DNA of 58,923 nucleotides from assembly GCA_018674495.1 (NCBI GenBank), contig JABHAA010000105.1, forward strand, positions 1-58,923, given 5' to 3'. Each line of letters opens with the position of its first letter. Position 1 is the stretch's first letter. Below, one piece after another: positions 44,601 through 53,327 of the stretch. A model generated the notes under the pieces. The model saw only the letters and a list, made by a program, of their open reading frames with translations. It was not told where the DNA came from and did not search any database. This stretch comes from Rhodospirillaceae bacterium. Its GTDB lineage: Bacteria; Pseudomonadota; Alphaproteobacteria; Rhodospirillales; UBA2165. The position numbers and the translations under genes were made by a program.

Positions 44601-45833
44601 TCAGGTGAGCAATATGGCACGAAAATCATTGACGTTTGTATAGGTAGGCCCGGTGACGATCAAATCACCGAGGCCAGCGAAAAATCCGTGGGCGTCGTTG
44701 TTATCAAGCATGGCTGCCGCATCGAGGCCAAGGGCACGCGCCCGCTGCAAAGTATCTGGCCCGATAAACGCGCCGGCATTGTCTTCGCTGCCGTCGATGC
44801 CGTCGGTATCGCAGGCGATGGCGTGGGCATCGGCGCGCCCCTTTAACGCCAGGGCCAGGGCCAGCAGAAATTCCGAATTGGGGCCGCCCTTGCCGTTGCC
44901 CCGCAGCGTGACCGTAGCCTCGCCGCCCGACAACAAAACCGAGGGCCGCAACTCATGGGCATCCAGCTTGGCCGCCATCTCCAACCCCATGTCCCGCGCC
45001 TCGCCTTCCAGATCGGCGCCCAGGATCACTGGCTCCACACCCAACTCCCGAGCCCGCGCTGCGGCGGCTTCGAGGGCGCGGCCCGCATCGGCGATAATGA
45101 ACGCCTCATCATTGGCGAAGGCCACATCGCCTGGCTCCGGCGTCTCGCTCATGGCATTGAGAATCTCTTCCGGCGCATCGATGCCATAGCGGGCGAGCAC
45201 AGCCAGGGCGTCGGCGCATGTGGTGGCATCGGGCACCGTCGGGCCCGACGCGATCACCGACAGATCGTCGCCGGCCACGTCGGATATGGCCAAGCTCAAT
45301 AGTTTTGCCGGGCGGCAAGCGGCGGCGAGCCGCCCGCCCTTGATGGCCGAGATATGCTTACGCACCGTGTTCATAGCGTCGATGGGCGCGCCCGAGGCCA
45401 GCAAGGCAGTCGTCAGTTCCTGCTTGGCGACGAGCGAAATACCGTCCGCCGGCGACGTCAGCAGCGCCGAGCCGCCCCCCGACAACAAACAAATCACCAG
45501 ATCATCAGGCCTAAGCCCGCTCATCAGTTCCAGCATGCGCCGGGTTGCCGCCTGGCCGGTCGCGCCGGGCACCGGATGGTCGGCCTCCACAACTTCGATG
45601 GATTTTGTCGGCCGGGCGTAGCCGTGGCGGGTGATGACCAGACCTTCGAGCGGGCCTGGCCAATGGGCTTCCACCGCCTCGGCCATGGCCGCCGATGCCT
45701 TGCCGGCGCCGATCACGATACAACGACCGGCCTGGTTTTCGTAGCCATGCAAATAGGACGCCATGCACCGGGACGGCTGCGCCGCTTGAACGGCGGTTTC
45801 GAACAAATCGGTTAATAGGGCGCTGGGGGTCAA
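44601..45833 (-). CDS. Glycerate 2-kinase (GckA/TtuD, MOFRL family)
   Basis: This 410-residue kinase phosphorylates D-glycerate to 2-phosphoglycerate. Family markers are IGAGKASAAMAEA, LLSGGGSALLTSP, SDVAGDDLSVIASGP and the C-terminal MOFRL domain (GGEATVTLRGNGKGGPNSEF). It ties breakdown of glyoxylate, tartronate semialdehyde or hydroxypyruvate to glycolysis. Its ATG overlaps the EipB-like stop codon (ATGA), and RidA follows after 19 bases. In a ureide pathway it would recycle glyoxylate-derived glycerate, but no carboligase or reductase is in the window. Confidence 0.9.
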   Translation of the reverse strand: MTPSALLTDLFETAVQAAQPSRCMASYLHGYENQAGRCIVIGAGKASAAMAEAVEAHWPGPLEGLVITRHGYARPTKSIEVVEADHPVPGATGQAATRRMLELMSGLRPDDLVICLLSGGGSALLTSPADGISLVAKQELTTALLASGAPIDAMNTVRKHISAIKGGRLAAACRPAKLLSLAISDVAGDDLSVIASGPTVPDATTCADALAVLARYGIDAPEEILNAMSETPEPGDVAFANDEAFIIADAGRALEAAAARARELGVEPVILGADLEGEARDMGLEMAAKLDAHELRPSVLLSGGEATVTLRGNGKGGPNSEFLLALALALKGRADAHAIACDTDGIDGSEDNAGAFIGPDTLQRARALGLDAAAMLDNNDAHGFFAGLGDLIVTGPTYTNVNDFRAILLT

Positions 45834-46621
45834 CAGCTCGGTTCGGGCAGCTTGCGAATGGCGCGCAGTTTTAGCTGGACCACGGCCAGTCCGATATCAA
45901 AGGTGATGGCGCTGCCGATGCCATTATCATGTATGTCCTGGGTGATGCTGGTTATCGGCTCGGCGGCGGTGCCGGTATAGCGATGAAATGATCCGACTGT
46001 GCGCCACGAGCGCCCGCCAAGCAGCTCGGCATCACCCTTGGGCGGCGGCCTGATGGCAATGGCCGTTCCGGTCAACAGCTCAAAGACGCGCATCGGCTCT
46101 GGTCCTGAGCCATCGAACAAAACATAGTTCATGGTGCGCTTGCCTTGTTCTATTTGTTGCGCAGTCCACAGAAACGATTGCACCGGAAAACGGGCTTCCT
46201 TCGGTAAGGCCAAGGTCTGGTCCTTGGGCACGCTAAGCCGCACTTGCCCCGCCGCGCCCGGGTGGGGGCGCGATGCAACGCCGCGTATCGGGGCCAAATC
46301 CTGGCCGTTCATGCGCGTACTATGATCGAAGGTCAGGCGGGTGCCGTCTTTGGCCTCGGAATTGCTGATATCGGATTCGAACTGCATATTGCGCCCGCCC
46401 CGCAATTGCGCCGTGATGGCGAAGCGCCCGGTCAGCCGCCAGGCCCGGCAGGTGCTTTCCAGGCGCAAAATCTGCGTGCCGTTATAGCTGGTAACGGCGC
46501 CCGGCAAGCGCCACTCCTTGACGGTGATTTCATAGATCGCCTCGTGCGGCTGCACGGTGGCGGCCTCGGCGCCGCCGGTAATCGCGATTGCCAGCGCGGC
46601 CGATGCGAGCATGGCCTTCAT
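45830..46621 (-). CDS. EipB-like periplasmic protein (DUF1849)
   Basis: This 263-residue protein has a signal peptide (MKAMLASAALAIAITGGAEA) and the beta-rich fold pattern of EipB, a cell-envelope-integrity factor of alphaproteobacteria. It has one Cys near the front (ESTCRAW) and one at the very end (LPEPSC), which can match the conserved EipB disulfide. PHEAIYEI and FPVQSFLW follow family motifs. Both ends overlap neighbours by ATGA-type couplings with the amidase and glycerate kinase genes. An envelope protein between metabolic enzymes is unusual. Confidence 0.72.
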   Translation of the reverse strand: MKAMLASAALAIAITGGAEAATVQPHEAIYEITVKEWRLPGAVTSYNGTQILRLESTCRAWRLTGRFAITAQLRGGRNMQFESDISNSEAKDGTRLTFDHSTRMNGQDLAPIRGVASRPHPGAAGQVRLSVPKDQTLALPKEARFPVQSFLWTAQQIEQGKRTMNYVLFDGSGPEPMRVFELLTGTAIAIRPPPKGDAELLGGRSWRTVGSFHRYTGTAAEPITSITQDIHDNGIGSAITFDIGLAVVQLKLRAIRKLPEPSC

Positions 46622-47922
46622 CGCAAGGCCTCGTCCACCCAGCCGGCCCAGGCCAATGTGGCCCCGTCGCTGCCTTCGGCCCCGACAAGCTGCAAGCCGA
46701 CGGGCATGCCATTCGGACCTGAATAGGCCGGCAATGTAACGCACGGACCATGCATCAAGGTCCAAAGCCCGTTGAAGGCGCCGCCTTCGATGATGGTGAG
46801 GTCCTTGGGCGCTTCCCCGGTGGCCGCAGGCGTGATCAGGATATCGAAATCGCCGAATATGGGGGCCAACAAACCCCGCACCCTTGCCGCTTCCGCCTTG
46901 GCGGCTTCGTAGTCGGCGTCGCTGACGGATTTGCCGAACACATATCCGTCCCGCGACCAGGAAGTGATCTCGTCCAGATGATCGGCGATGAAATCGTCCG
47001 AGGCGCGCACGCCTTCGTATGCCGTAATATGCCTGAAGCGTTCCTCCATGACGGCTCGGAAATCATCGGCCAGGTCCACATCGCTGACCGACGCGCCTGC
47101 GGCGTTCAATTTTTGGCTGGCGTGTTCGATCATGGCGACGGTTTCGGGCAAGGCTTTCGGCCAGACATGGGTGCGGGCGATGCCGATGCGGGGTGCGCCG
47201 GTGCGCGCCGGGGCTGCGCTCTCGCCGGTCAGCGCGGCGCGTATAAGTCCGATATCCTCCAAATGCCGCGCGAACAGGCCGAGGGGGTCGATGGATGGTT
47301 TTAGGTGGCGGATGCCGGTGCGGTCGAGCCCGTCTAGGCTGCCCTTGAACCCATACAGGCCGCACAGCGACGCTGGTCGGATCACCGAGCCGCCGGTCTG
47401 CGTGCCGTTGGCCAGCGGCACCATGAAATCGGCGACCGCGGCGGCCGAGCCCGAAGACGAGACGCCGGGCGTGCGCTCCAGATCATGGGGGTTGCGTGTC
47501 ACGCTTGGAAACGGGCAGGCAAATTCGGTGGTGATGGTCTTGCCGAGGATCACCGCGCCGGCGGCCCGGAGCACCGCCACCGTCGCCGTATCCGCACCCG
47601 GCCGGTTGCCCTTATAAAGGTGCGAGCCGTATTCGGTCGGCATGTCCATGGTATCGAGCACATCTTTGATACCCACCGGAACGCCGTGCAATGGGCCCGC
47701 CGGCGCTTCACAATCCCGGGCGCGGGCTTGGGCGAGGGCCAGCTCGGGATCGATAAAGGCCCAGGCGTGGATATCACCGTCGCGCGCATCGATTCGCGCC
47801 AAACAGTCTGATACCAGCGCTTCCGAGGTGAATTCGCCAGCCGCGATCCCTTTCGCCATGGCCGCCGCGCTAAGGGTATTCAGACCCTCCGGTCCTTTCG
47901 ATTGCAGCTCCGATTGTGCCAT
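46618..47922 (-). CDS. Amidase-signature family amidohydrolase
   Basis: This 434-residue Ser-cisSer-Lys amidase hydrolyses an amide or ureide to acid and ammonia. The Lys is in VGIKDVLDT, and the glycine/serine motif reads GVSSSGSAAAVA followed by GTQTGGSVIRPAS. Relatives include allophanate hydrolase (AtzF), GatA and aryl-malonamidases. The start is uncertain: ATG 47922 (MAQSELQSK) is chosen, while 47988 is an in-frame option with no clear ribosome site. The separate allophanate-hydrolase C-domain protein lies 157 bases away on the other strand. It is the first gene of a four-gene operon. Confidence 0.88.
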   Translation of the reverse strand: MAQSELQSKGPEGLNTLSAAAMAKGIAAGEFTSEALVSDCLARIDARDGDIHAWAFIDPELALAQARARDCEAPAGPLHGVPVGIKDVLDTMDMPTEYGSHLYKGNRPGADTATVAVLRAAGAVILGKTITTEFACPFPSVTRNPHDLERTPGVSSSGSAAAVADFMVPLANGTQTGGSVIRPASLCGLYGFKGSLDGLDRTGIRHLKPSIDPLGLFARHLEDIGLIRAALTGESAAPARTGAPRIGIARTHVWPKALPETVAMIEHASQKLNAAGASVSDVDLADDFRAVMEERFRHITAYEGVRASDDFIADHLDEITSWSRDGYVFGKSVSDADYEAAKAEAARVRGLLAPIFGDFDILITPAATGEAPKDLTIIEGGAFNGLWTLMHGPCVTLPAYSGPNGMPVGLQLVGAEGSDGATLAWAGWVDEALR

Positions 47923-48079
47923 TTTGATACGCTTTCGTTTTGAAATTGACCCCTTGGCCATGGTGATGGCATCGTGCGCCGAAAGCAACCGGCGATCAAA
48001 GTCCAGTCAGCCAAATTGAGCATTGCCAGGCCAGGGCGAATTCGGGATAAGAAGCTAGGAACATTGAGGGCACCAATCG

Positions 48080-48457
48080 ATGGCATTTGAATTGTTCGTT
48101 AACGGCACGCTGATGCGCGGCCTGGCGTTGCACGAAAATCTACAAGACGCTGAATTCATGGGGGAATTCACAACAACGCCGACTTACCGTTTGTATTCCA
48201 TCGGCGATGTTCATCCCGGCATGTTTGCCGTCGAGGCGGGCGGTGTTGCCGTTGCCGGGGAAATGTACCGTATGAGCGACGAGACCTGGAAACAGGTCGA
48301 GGACGGCGAGCCGCCCAACCTCTATTGCGGGCCGGTGACGTTGGACGATGGCAGCACCGTCAACGGCATCCTTTTCCCTCAAGATATTGCCGAAAAGAGC
48401 CATTTGGACATATCCGATTTTGGCGATTGGCGCGCCTATATGGCGTCTAAGAAATAA
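48080..48457 (+). CDS. Allophanate-hydrolase C-domain/GGCT-like protein, free-standing
   Basis: This 125-residue protein is built like the C-terminal domain of allophanate hydrolase (gamma-glutamylcyclotransferase-like fold). The typical FVNGTLMRGLALHENL, YRLYSIGDVHPGMF and GGVAVAGEMYRM segments are present. Single-domain relatives are found next to amidases and other ureide enzymes, where they may process a decarboxylation step or act as accessory factors. The function is not settled. It diverges from the amidase operon and is followed by the biuret-hydrolase-like gene after 93 bases. Confidence 0.75.
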   Translation: MAFELFVNGTLMRGLALHENLQDAEFMGEFTTTPTYRLYSIGDVHPGMFAVEAGGVAVAGEMYRMSDETWKQVEDGEPPNLYCGPVTLDDGSTVNGILFPQDIAEKSHLDISDFGDWRAYMASKK

Positions 48458-48550
48458 GTGGTCCGGAGGGGCTGCAAACAAACCTTAAGTTTGGTCTCGG
48501 CGAGCGGTTTGTGATATCGTTTTCACCTCCTGGGGAGGAGGGGAACGGCC

Positions 48551-49255
48551 ATGGTCACGGTAGCGGCGCAAAATTTTTTTATTGAAGCTCAACCCTACGC
48601 GCTGGAGTTCGATCCAGCGGCGACGGCTCTCATTGTCATCGATATGCAGCGGGATTTTGTCGAGCCGGGCGGCTTTGGTGAAATGCTGGGCAACGACGTT
48701 TCGCTTTTGCGCGGCGCCATAGCGCCCACCATCCAAGTCCTGAAGGCGGCCCGCGAGACTGGATTGTTCGTGCTCCATACCCGCGAAGGTCATGTGCCCG
48801 ATTTGTCGGATGCGCCGCCGTCCAAACTGGCGCGCGGCAAATTGGAGACCGGCATCGGCGATGAAGGCCCCATGGGACGCATCCTGGTGCGGGGCGAGGA
48901 AGGTCACGACATTATTCCTGAACTGGCGCCTATCGACGGCGAGCCGGTGATCGACAAGCCCGGCAAGGGCGCGTTTTACGCCACGGATCTTGGCGACATA
49001 TTACAGGCCAGAAATATTGCTACGCTGATCGTCTGCGGCGTGACCACCGAAGTTTGCGTGCACACAACGGTGCGCGAAGCCAACGACCGCGGCTATGAAT
49101 GCCTGGTGTTGGAAGATTGCGTTGGCTCTTATTTTCCCGAATTTCAGCGCGTGGCGCTGGAAATGATCAAGGCCCAAGGAGGAATATTCGGCTGGGTCGG
49201 CACGTCATCGGCGGCAATCTCCGCATTGCAGTCGGCGGCAAGCGTCGCAGCCTGA
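48551..49255 (+). CDS. Isochorismatase-fold cysteine hydrolase, biuret-hydrolase (BiuH) like
   Basis: This 234-residue cysteine hydrolase has the triad Asp31 (VIDMQRDF), Lys139 (DKPGKGAF) and Cys169 ([11 protein letters not shown]). Long segments match rhizobial biuret amidohydrolase: [28 protein letters not shown] and [16 protein letters not shown]. Biuret hydrolase yields allophanate and ammonia. With an amidase and an allophanate-hydrolase-like C-domain nearby, a nitrogen-release function is plausible. Homologous enzymes also act on oxamate and N-carbamoyl compounds, so the substrate stays open. GGGGAGGAGGGG precedes the ATG. Confidence 0.85.
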   Translation: MVTVAAQNFFIEAQPYALEFDPAATALIVIDMQRDFVEPGGFGEMLGNDVSLLRGAIAPTIQVLKAARETGLFVLHTREGHVPDLSDAPPSKLARGKLETGIGDEGPMGRILVRGEEGHDIIPELAPIDGEPVIDKPGKGAFYATDLGDILQARNIATLIVCGVTTEVCVHTTVREANDRGYECLVLEDCVGSYFPEFQRVALEMIKAQGGIFGWVGTSSAAISALQSAASVAA

Positions 49256-49337
49256 TATCAAGCGGACACCAAAATCCGCAGCAATAAACTTATTTTATTT
49301 TGTTTTGAACTTAAGTTGAACAAGGGGACTTTTCGTT

Positions 49338-50876
49338 ATGGATAAATCGGTATCGTGGTGGGAGCCGGGCGATTGGAACGGCTTCTTCGGACTTGGCACC
49401 AATGTTCTGGTCAACCTGCTGGTTCTGACCGGGCTTTTAAAATTTGTCATCGGTATTCCCGATGAAACCCTGTTTGGAACGATCCTGCCCGCCATCGGGC
49501 TGATGTTGTTCCTGGGCAATATGTATTACGCGTTTATGGCCCGCCGTCTTGGCGAAAAGGAAGGGCGCAACGATGTTACCGCGCTCCCGTCTGGTCCCAG
49601 CGTGCCGCACATGTTCTTCGTGGTCTTCGCCATCATGCTGCCCATCAAGGCCAGCACCGGCGCCTGGCAGACGGCCTGGCAGGCCGGCATGATCTGGGTG
49701 TTTGTCGAAGGTATCATGCTGTTCCTTTGCTCGTTCATCGCGCCGGCTATTCGGCGGCTGACACCAAGGGCGGCGCTGCTTGGAACTTTGGCGGGCATTT
49801 CAATCACCTTCATTTCCATGCGCCCGGCGTTCGAGATCGCGGAAACACCGATCATCGGCTTCGTGTCGCTGGCGATCATTTTCGCGGCCTGGTATGGCGG
49901 CGTGAAGTTCCCGGGCAAAATTCCGGGCGGATTGCTGGCCATTGCCGTTGGCACCGCTTTGGCATGGCTTTCCTATGCGTTCGACTGGGGGTTCGGCAAC
50001 GTCAACCCGGGCGGCGTATCAGGCTCTGTTGCCAGCCTTGGTTTTAACTTCGCCTGGTTCGAACTCGGCAATCTGTGGGCGGGGCGCGAATTTCTGGCCC
50101 TGGTCCTGGTGACCGCCATTCCGTTCGGCATCTATGACTTCATCGAAGCCATGGATAATGTGGAAAGCGCATCGGCGGCGGGCGACGAATACAGCGTCCG
50201 CGAAGCGGTCAGTGCCGAGGGCATCATCAGCCTTATCGGCACGCTGCTTGGCAGCCCCTTCGCCAACGCCGTTTATATTGGCCATCCAGGCTGGAAATCC
50301 ATCGGCGGGCGGGTCGGCTATTCGGTGGCCACCGGCGTCATGGTTCTGGTTCTGACCTGGCTGTCCATCGTGCCGTTGCTGCTATCGATTATTCCAGTGG
50401 TGGCGATCATCCCGATCCTTCTCTATATCGGGGCCCTGATCGGCGCCCAGGCCTTCCAGGCGACGCCAAAAAGCCACGCGCCGGCGATTATCCTGGCGCT
50501 GGTTCCCAATCTCGCGGCTTGGGCCAAGGTGCAGATCGATGGCTCGCTAGGTGCCGCCGGCACCAACGCCGCCCAGGTCGGCTTCGATAAGATGGCGCAA
50601 AACGGCGTTCTCTATCAAGGCATGGATGTGCTGGCTGGCGGCGCTGTCGTCACCGGCCTTCTGTGGGGTGCCATGGTGGTGTTCCTGATCGACCGCAAGC
50701 CAAGCGCGGCTGGCGTCACCTCGATCATCGCCGCCATCCTCGCCTTCTTCGGCTTTATCCACGGCTCCGCCGTGGGTTGGTCGGTGTCGCCGACAATGGC
50801 ACTATCCTATGGTTTGGTTGCGATCCTGTTTTTCGCATTCGCAACCATGGATGCGGAACCGCAGGCAGCCGAGTAG
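49338..50876 (+). CDS. NCS2-like permease (xanthine/uracil type)
   Basis: This 512-residue membrane protein has about 12-14 helices and resembles the nucleobase-cation-symport-2/AzgA-like family. Helix 3 region (NDVTALPSGPSVPHMFFVVF) and the DNVESASAAGDEYSVREAV segment near residue 270 carry the family pattern. It would bring a purine, pyrimidine or related heterocycle into the cell. AAGGGGA lies eight bases before the ATG. It precedes the allH/F/G/K-like genes and may share their transcript. The exact substrate is not readable. Confidence 0.85.
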   Translation: MDKSVSWWEPGDWNGFFGLGTNVLVNLLVLTGLLKFVIGIPDETLFGTILPAIGLMLFLGNMYYAFMARRLGEKEGRNDVTALPSGPSVPHMFFVVFAIMLPIKASTGAWQTAWQAGMIWVFVEGIMLFLCSFIAPAIRRLTPRAALLGTLAGISITFISMRPAFEIAETPIIGFVSLAIIFAAWYGGVKFPGKIPGGLLAIAVGTALAWLSYAFDWGFGNVNPGGVSGSVASLGFNFAWFELGNLWAGREFLALVLVTAIPFGIYDFIEAMDNVESASAAGDEYSVREAVSAEGIISLIGTLLGSPFANAVYIGHPGWKSIGGRVGYSVATGVMVLVLTWLSIVPLLLSIIPVVAIIPILLYIGALIGAQAFQATPKSHAPAIILALVPNLAAWAKVQIDGSLGAAGTNAAQVGFDKMAQNGVLYQGMDVLAGGAVVTGLLWGAMVVFLIDRKPSAAGVTSIIAAILAFFGFIHGSAVGWSVSPTMALSYGLVAILFFAFATMDAEPQAAE

Positions 50877-50903
50877 TTGCTGGCGTTACCGCATATAACC
50901 GAG

Positions 50904-51791
50904 ATGCAGACATACGGACCCGTCCGGTGGGATAATCCCCGCCGGGCGGGTTCGCCTGTATCGCCTCAACCGGGGCGCAAGCGGGCGCTTTCGGTGGGTT
51001 CTGGTATCGATCCGTTGCATTTTCACGGGACCGTTCACAGCGTTTTCGAACGCGCGCTGAATATCGAACTCGACAGCGGCAGATTGGCGGCGCTGGTGGC
51101 GCCGGGACTGCCCAACGCGCCGGCTACCATCCGCGCCGACGTTGGCGAAATGGCGTTCATGGAGCTTGCCATGCCGGGCGAAATCGCCGCCTGCCGGGCG
51201 GGCATCCTGAGGTTTGGCGGCGGGCTGGTTATTGATTTGCGAGGCGCCAAAAGCTGGCGCCCGGCGGCACCTGTCGGGCACCCCAAAAAAGAGGCATGGC
51301 AAAGCCTTTACAAACTTGCCATCGCCGCCCCCGAGTATGGCGCCTTGGGCGACTGGTCCGGCCTAGAAATCTGTAGAGATCCCCATCGGTTTAACCGCAT
51401 GCCCGCTGATGAACTTGTCGCGGCCCTCGCGCCATTGATCGGACTTGGGCCGGGTCTGACCCCGGCGGGGGATGATTTTGTCGCTGGGCTGGCCGCTGCC
51501 CTCTATTGGTCGGGGAACGGTTCAATGTTGGCGCCGCACATGCTCCGCTGGGCGACGCGCACCACCCTAGTCAGCCGCTGGCTTTTGCTGGATAGCTTGG
51601 GCGGCCAAATCAACGCGCCGGTTTGCGAGCTGGCTCAGGCCATGCATGGAAATATGGCCGTGCCCGCCGCGCAAGCGGTGTTGAAACTGGGGCATACCTC
51701 GGGGCTCGCCCTGGCGCTTGGGCTTTTGGCGGGCTATGGGTTCGCCTGGCCCGGCTTGGCCAAACAAACAGAAACCGAGTTGGCGGCCTGA
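50904..51791 (+). CDS. allH: AllH-like DUF2877 protein (oxamate carbamoyltransferase subunit family)
   Basis: This protein of about 295 residues belongs to DUF2877. The signature IGLGPGLTPAGDDFVAG is near residue 190, with further blocks TLVSRWLLLDS and GHTSGLALALGLLAG. In E. coli, YlbF (AllH) with FdrA and YlbE was linked to oxamate carbamoyltransferase activity. The start is uncertain. ATG 50904 is used; the frame is open to TTG 50877 directly after the permease stop, and no clear ribosome site decides. The FdrA gene follows after 3 bases. Confidence 0.8.
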   Translation: MQTYGPVRWDNPRRAGSPVSPQPGRKRALSVGSGIDPLHFHGTVHSVFERALNIELDSGRLAALVAPGLPNAPATIRADVGEMAFMELAMPGEIAACRAGILRFGGGLVIDLRGAKSWRPAAPVGHPKKEAWQSLYKLAIAAPEYGALGDWSGLEICRDPHRFNRMPADELVAALAPLIGLGPGLTPAGDDFVAGLAAALYWSGNGSMLAPHMLRWATRTTLVSRWLLLDSLGGQINAPVCELAQAMHGNMAVPAAQAVLKLGHTSGLALALGLLAGYGFAWPGLAKQTETELAA

Positions 51792-51794
51792 ACC

Positions 51795-53327
51795 ATGAGC
51801 GCCCTGCAAAAGATATTCCCCAATATGTACCGGGATTCTGTTGCCCTGATGCGGCTGTCGGCGGAAGCATCCGATCTGCCCGGCATCGAAGCGGTATCGG
51901 CGATCATGGCGACCGAAGCCAATATCGCCCTGCTGGCCGAAGCCGGATTGCTTGATGGCGCAACCGATGCGGGCCCCAACGATCTGTTGCTGGTGATCCA
52001 GGGCGGCGATGATACGGCGATCACGGCGGGCGCCGAATTTATCGAAAGCGCCCTCACTGAAACCGCTGAAGGGCCGAGCGAAGGTGGCGGCGCACCAGCT
52101 CTGCCCCATAGTATCGAAACGGCGCTCGGCACCCATCCGGCGGCCAACCTCGCACTGATATCCTGCCCCGGCGAATATGCGGGGGCAGAAGCCATGAAGG
52201 CGCTGCGCCTCGGCCTCGACGTGATGCTATTCTCGGACAATGTCGCGCTCGAAGATGAAGTGGCCTTGAAAACCATGGGCGACGAATTGGGGCGTTTGGT
52301 GATGGGGCCCGATTGCGGCACTGCCATTATCAACGGCGTGCCGTTGGGCTTCGCCAATGTGGTGCGACCGGGCAATATCGGGCTGGTGGCGGCATCGGGC
52401 ACTGGTCTGCAGCAGGTGTCCTGCCTGATCGATGATTTAGGCGGCGGAATATCCCAAGCCATCGGTACTGGCGGGCGTGATTTGAAATCCCAGGTTGGCG
52501 GGCGCGCCATGATCCGGGGTCTGGAAATGCTGGCAAGCGATCCCGGCACCGAGGTGATCGTGCTTATATCGAAGCCGCCGGATGCCGACGTGGCCAAGCG
52601 CCTCATGGATTTGGCTTCCGCTTGCGCTAAGCCGGTGATTGTGAATTTTCTGGGCGCCGACGGGGGCGCGGGCACGTTGGAAGAGGCCGCCCATCTGGCC
52701 GTTGCCGCTGGCAATGGCGAGACGGCGGATATCAAAAATTTACCGCGCCACAATCTGGACGCGGACGCGCTCGAAAAGGCGCGCGCCGCCCTCGGCTCAG
52801 GCCAGGGCAGTATCCGCGCCCTTTATAGCGGCGGCACCTTCGCCTATGAGAGCATGCTGATTTTGCAGCCGTTGCTGGGCACCATCTGGTCCTCATCACC
52901 ACTGAACCCCGATGGCCTGTTGAATGATCCGTGGCAAAGCCGGGGCCATACGGTCATCGACCTCGGCGACGATATCTTCACCCGGGGCCGCCCGCATCCG
53001 ATGATCGATCACCGGCTCCGGGGCGAGCGTATTTTACAGGAAGCGGCCGACGCGGAGACGGCGGTGATCCTGCTGGATCTGGTGCTCGGCTACGGCTCCC
53101 ACGATGATCCGGCGGGCGAACTGGCCACCGCCATCAATCAAGCCAGAGACATCGCCGAGGCGGCCGGCCACTGGGTACATTTTGTCGGCTTCGTCTGCGG
53201 CACCGATGCCGATCCGCAGCATGCCGCCCGCCAGGCGGAAGTGCTTGGCAATGCCGGCGTACTGCTGACGCCGTCCAATGCCCAGGCCGCGCGACTGGCC
53301 GCTGATATTGTGGGGAGCGGCTCATGA
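51795..53327 (+). CDS. fdrA: FdrA family protein (AllF-like, CoA-ligase fold)
   Basis: This 510-residue protein has two ADP-forming acyl-CoA-synthetase-like Rossmann domains. The core motif GPDCGTAIINGVPLGFANVV is near residues 175-195, followed by VAASGTGLQQVS and a TGGRDL segment. In E. coli FdrA (AllF) is part of the oxamate carbamoyltransferase that splits oxalurate into oxamate and carbamoyl phosphate. The gene overlaps the next one by ATGA. It could serve the same chemistry on another N-carbamoyl compound. Confidence 0.9.
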   Translation: MSALQKIFPNMYRDSVALMRLSAEASDLPGIEAVSAIMATEANIALLAEAGLLDGATDAGPNDLLLVIQGGDDTAITAGAEFIESALTETAEGPSEGGGAPALPHSIETALGTHPAANLALISCPGEYAGAEAMKALRLGLDVMLFSDNVALEDEVALKTMGDELGRLVMGPDCGTAIINGVPLGFANVVRPGNIGLVAASGTGLQQVSCLIDDLGGGISQAIGTGGRDLKSQVGGRAMIRGLEMLASDPGTEVIVLISKPPDADVAKRLMDLASACAKPVIVNFLGADGGAGTLEEAAHLAVAAGNGETADIKNLPRHNLDADALEKARAALGSGQGSIRALYSGGTFAYESMLILQPLLGTIWSSSPLNPDGLLNDPWQSRGHTVIDLGDDIFTRGRPHPMIDHRLRGERILQEAADAETAVILLDLVLGYGSHDDPAGELATAINQARDIAEAAGHWVHFVGFVCGTDADPQHAARQAEVLGNAGVLLTPSNAQAARLAADIVGSGS

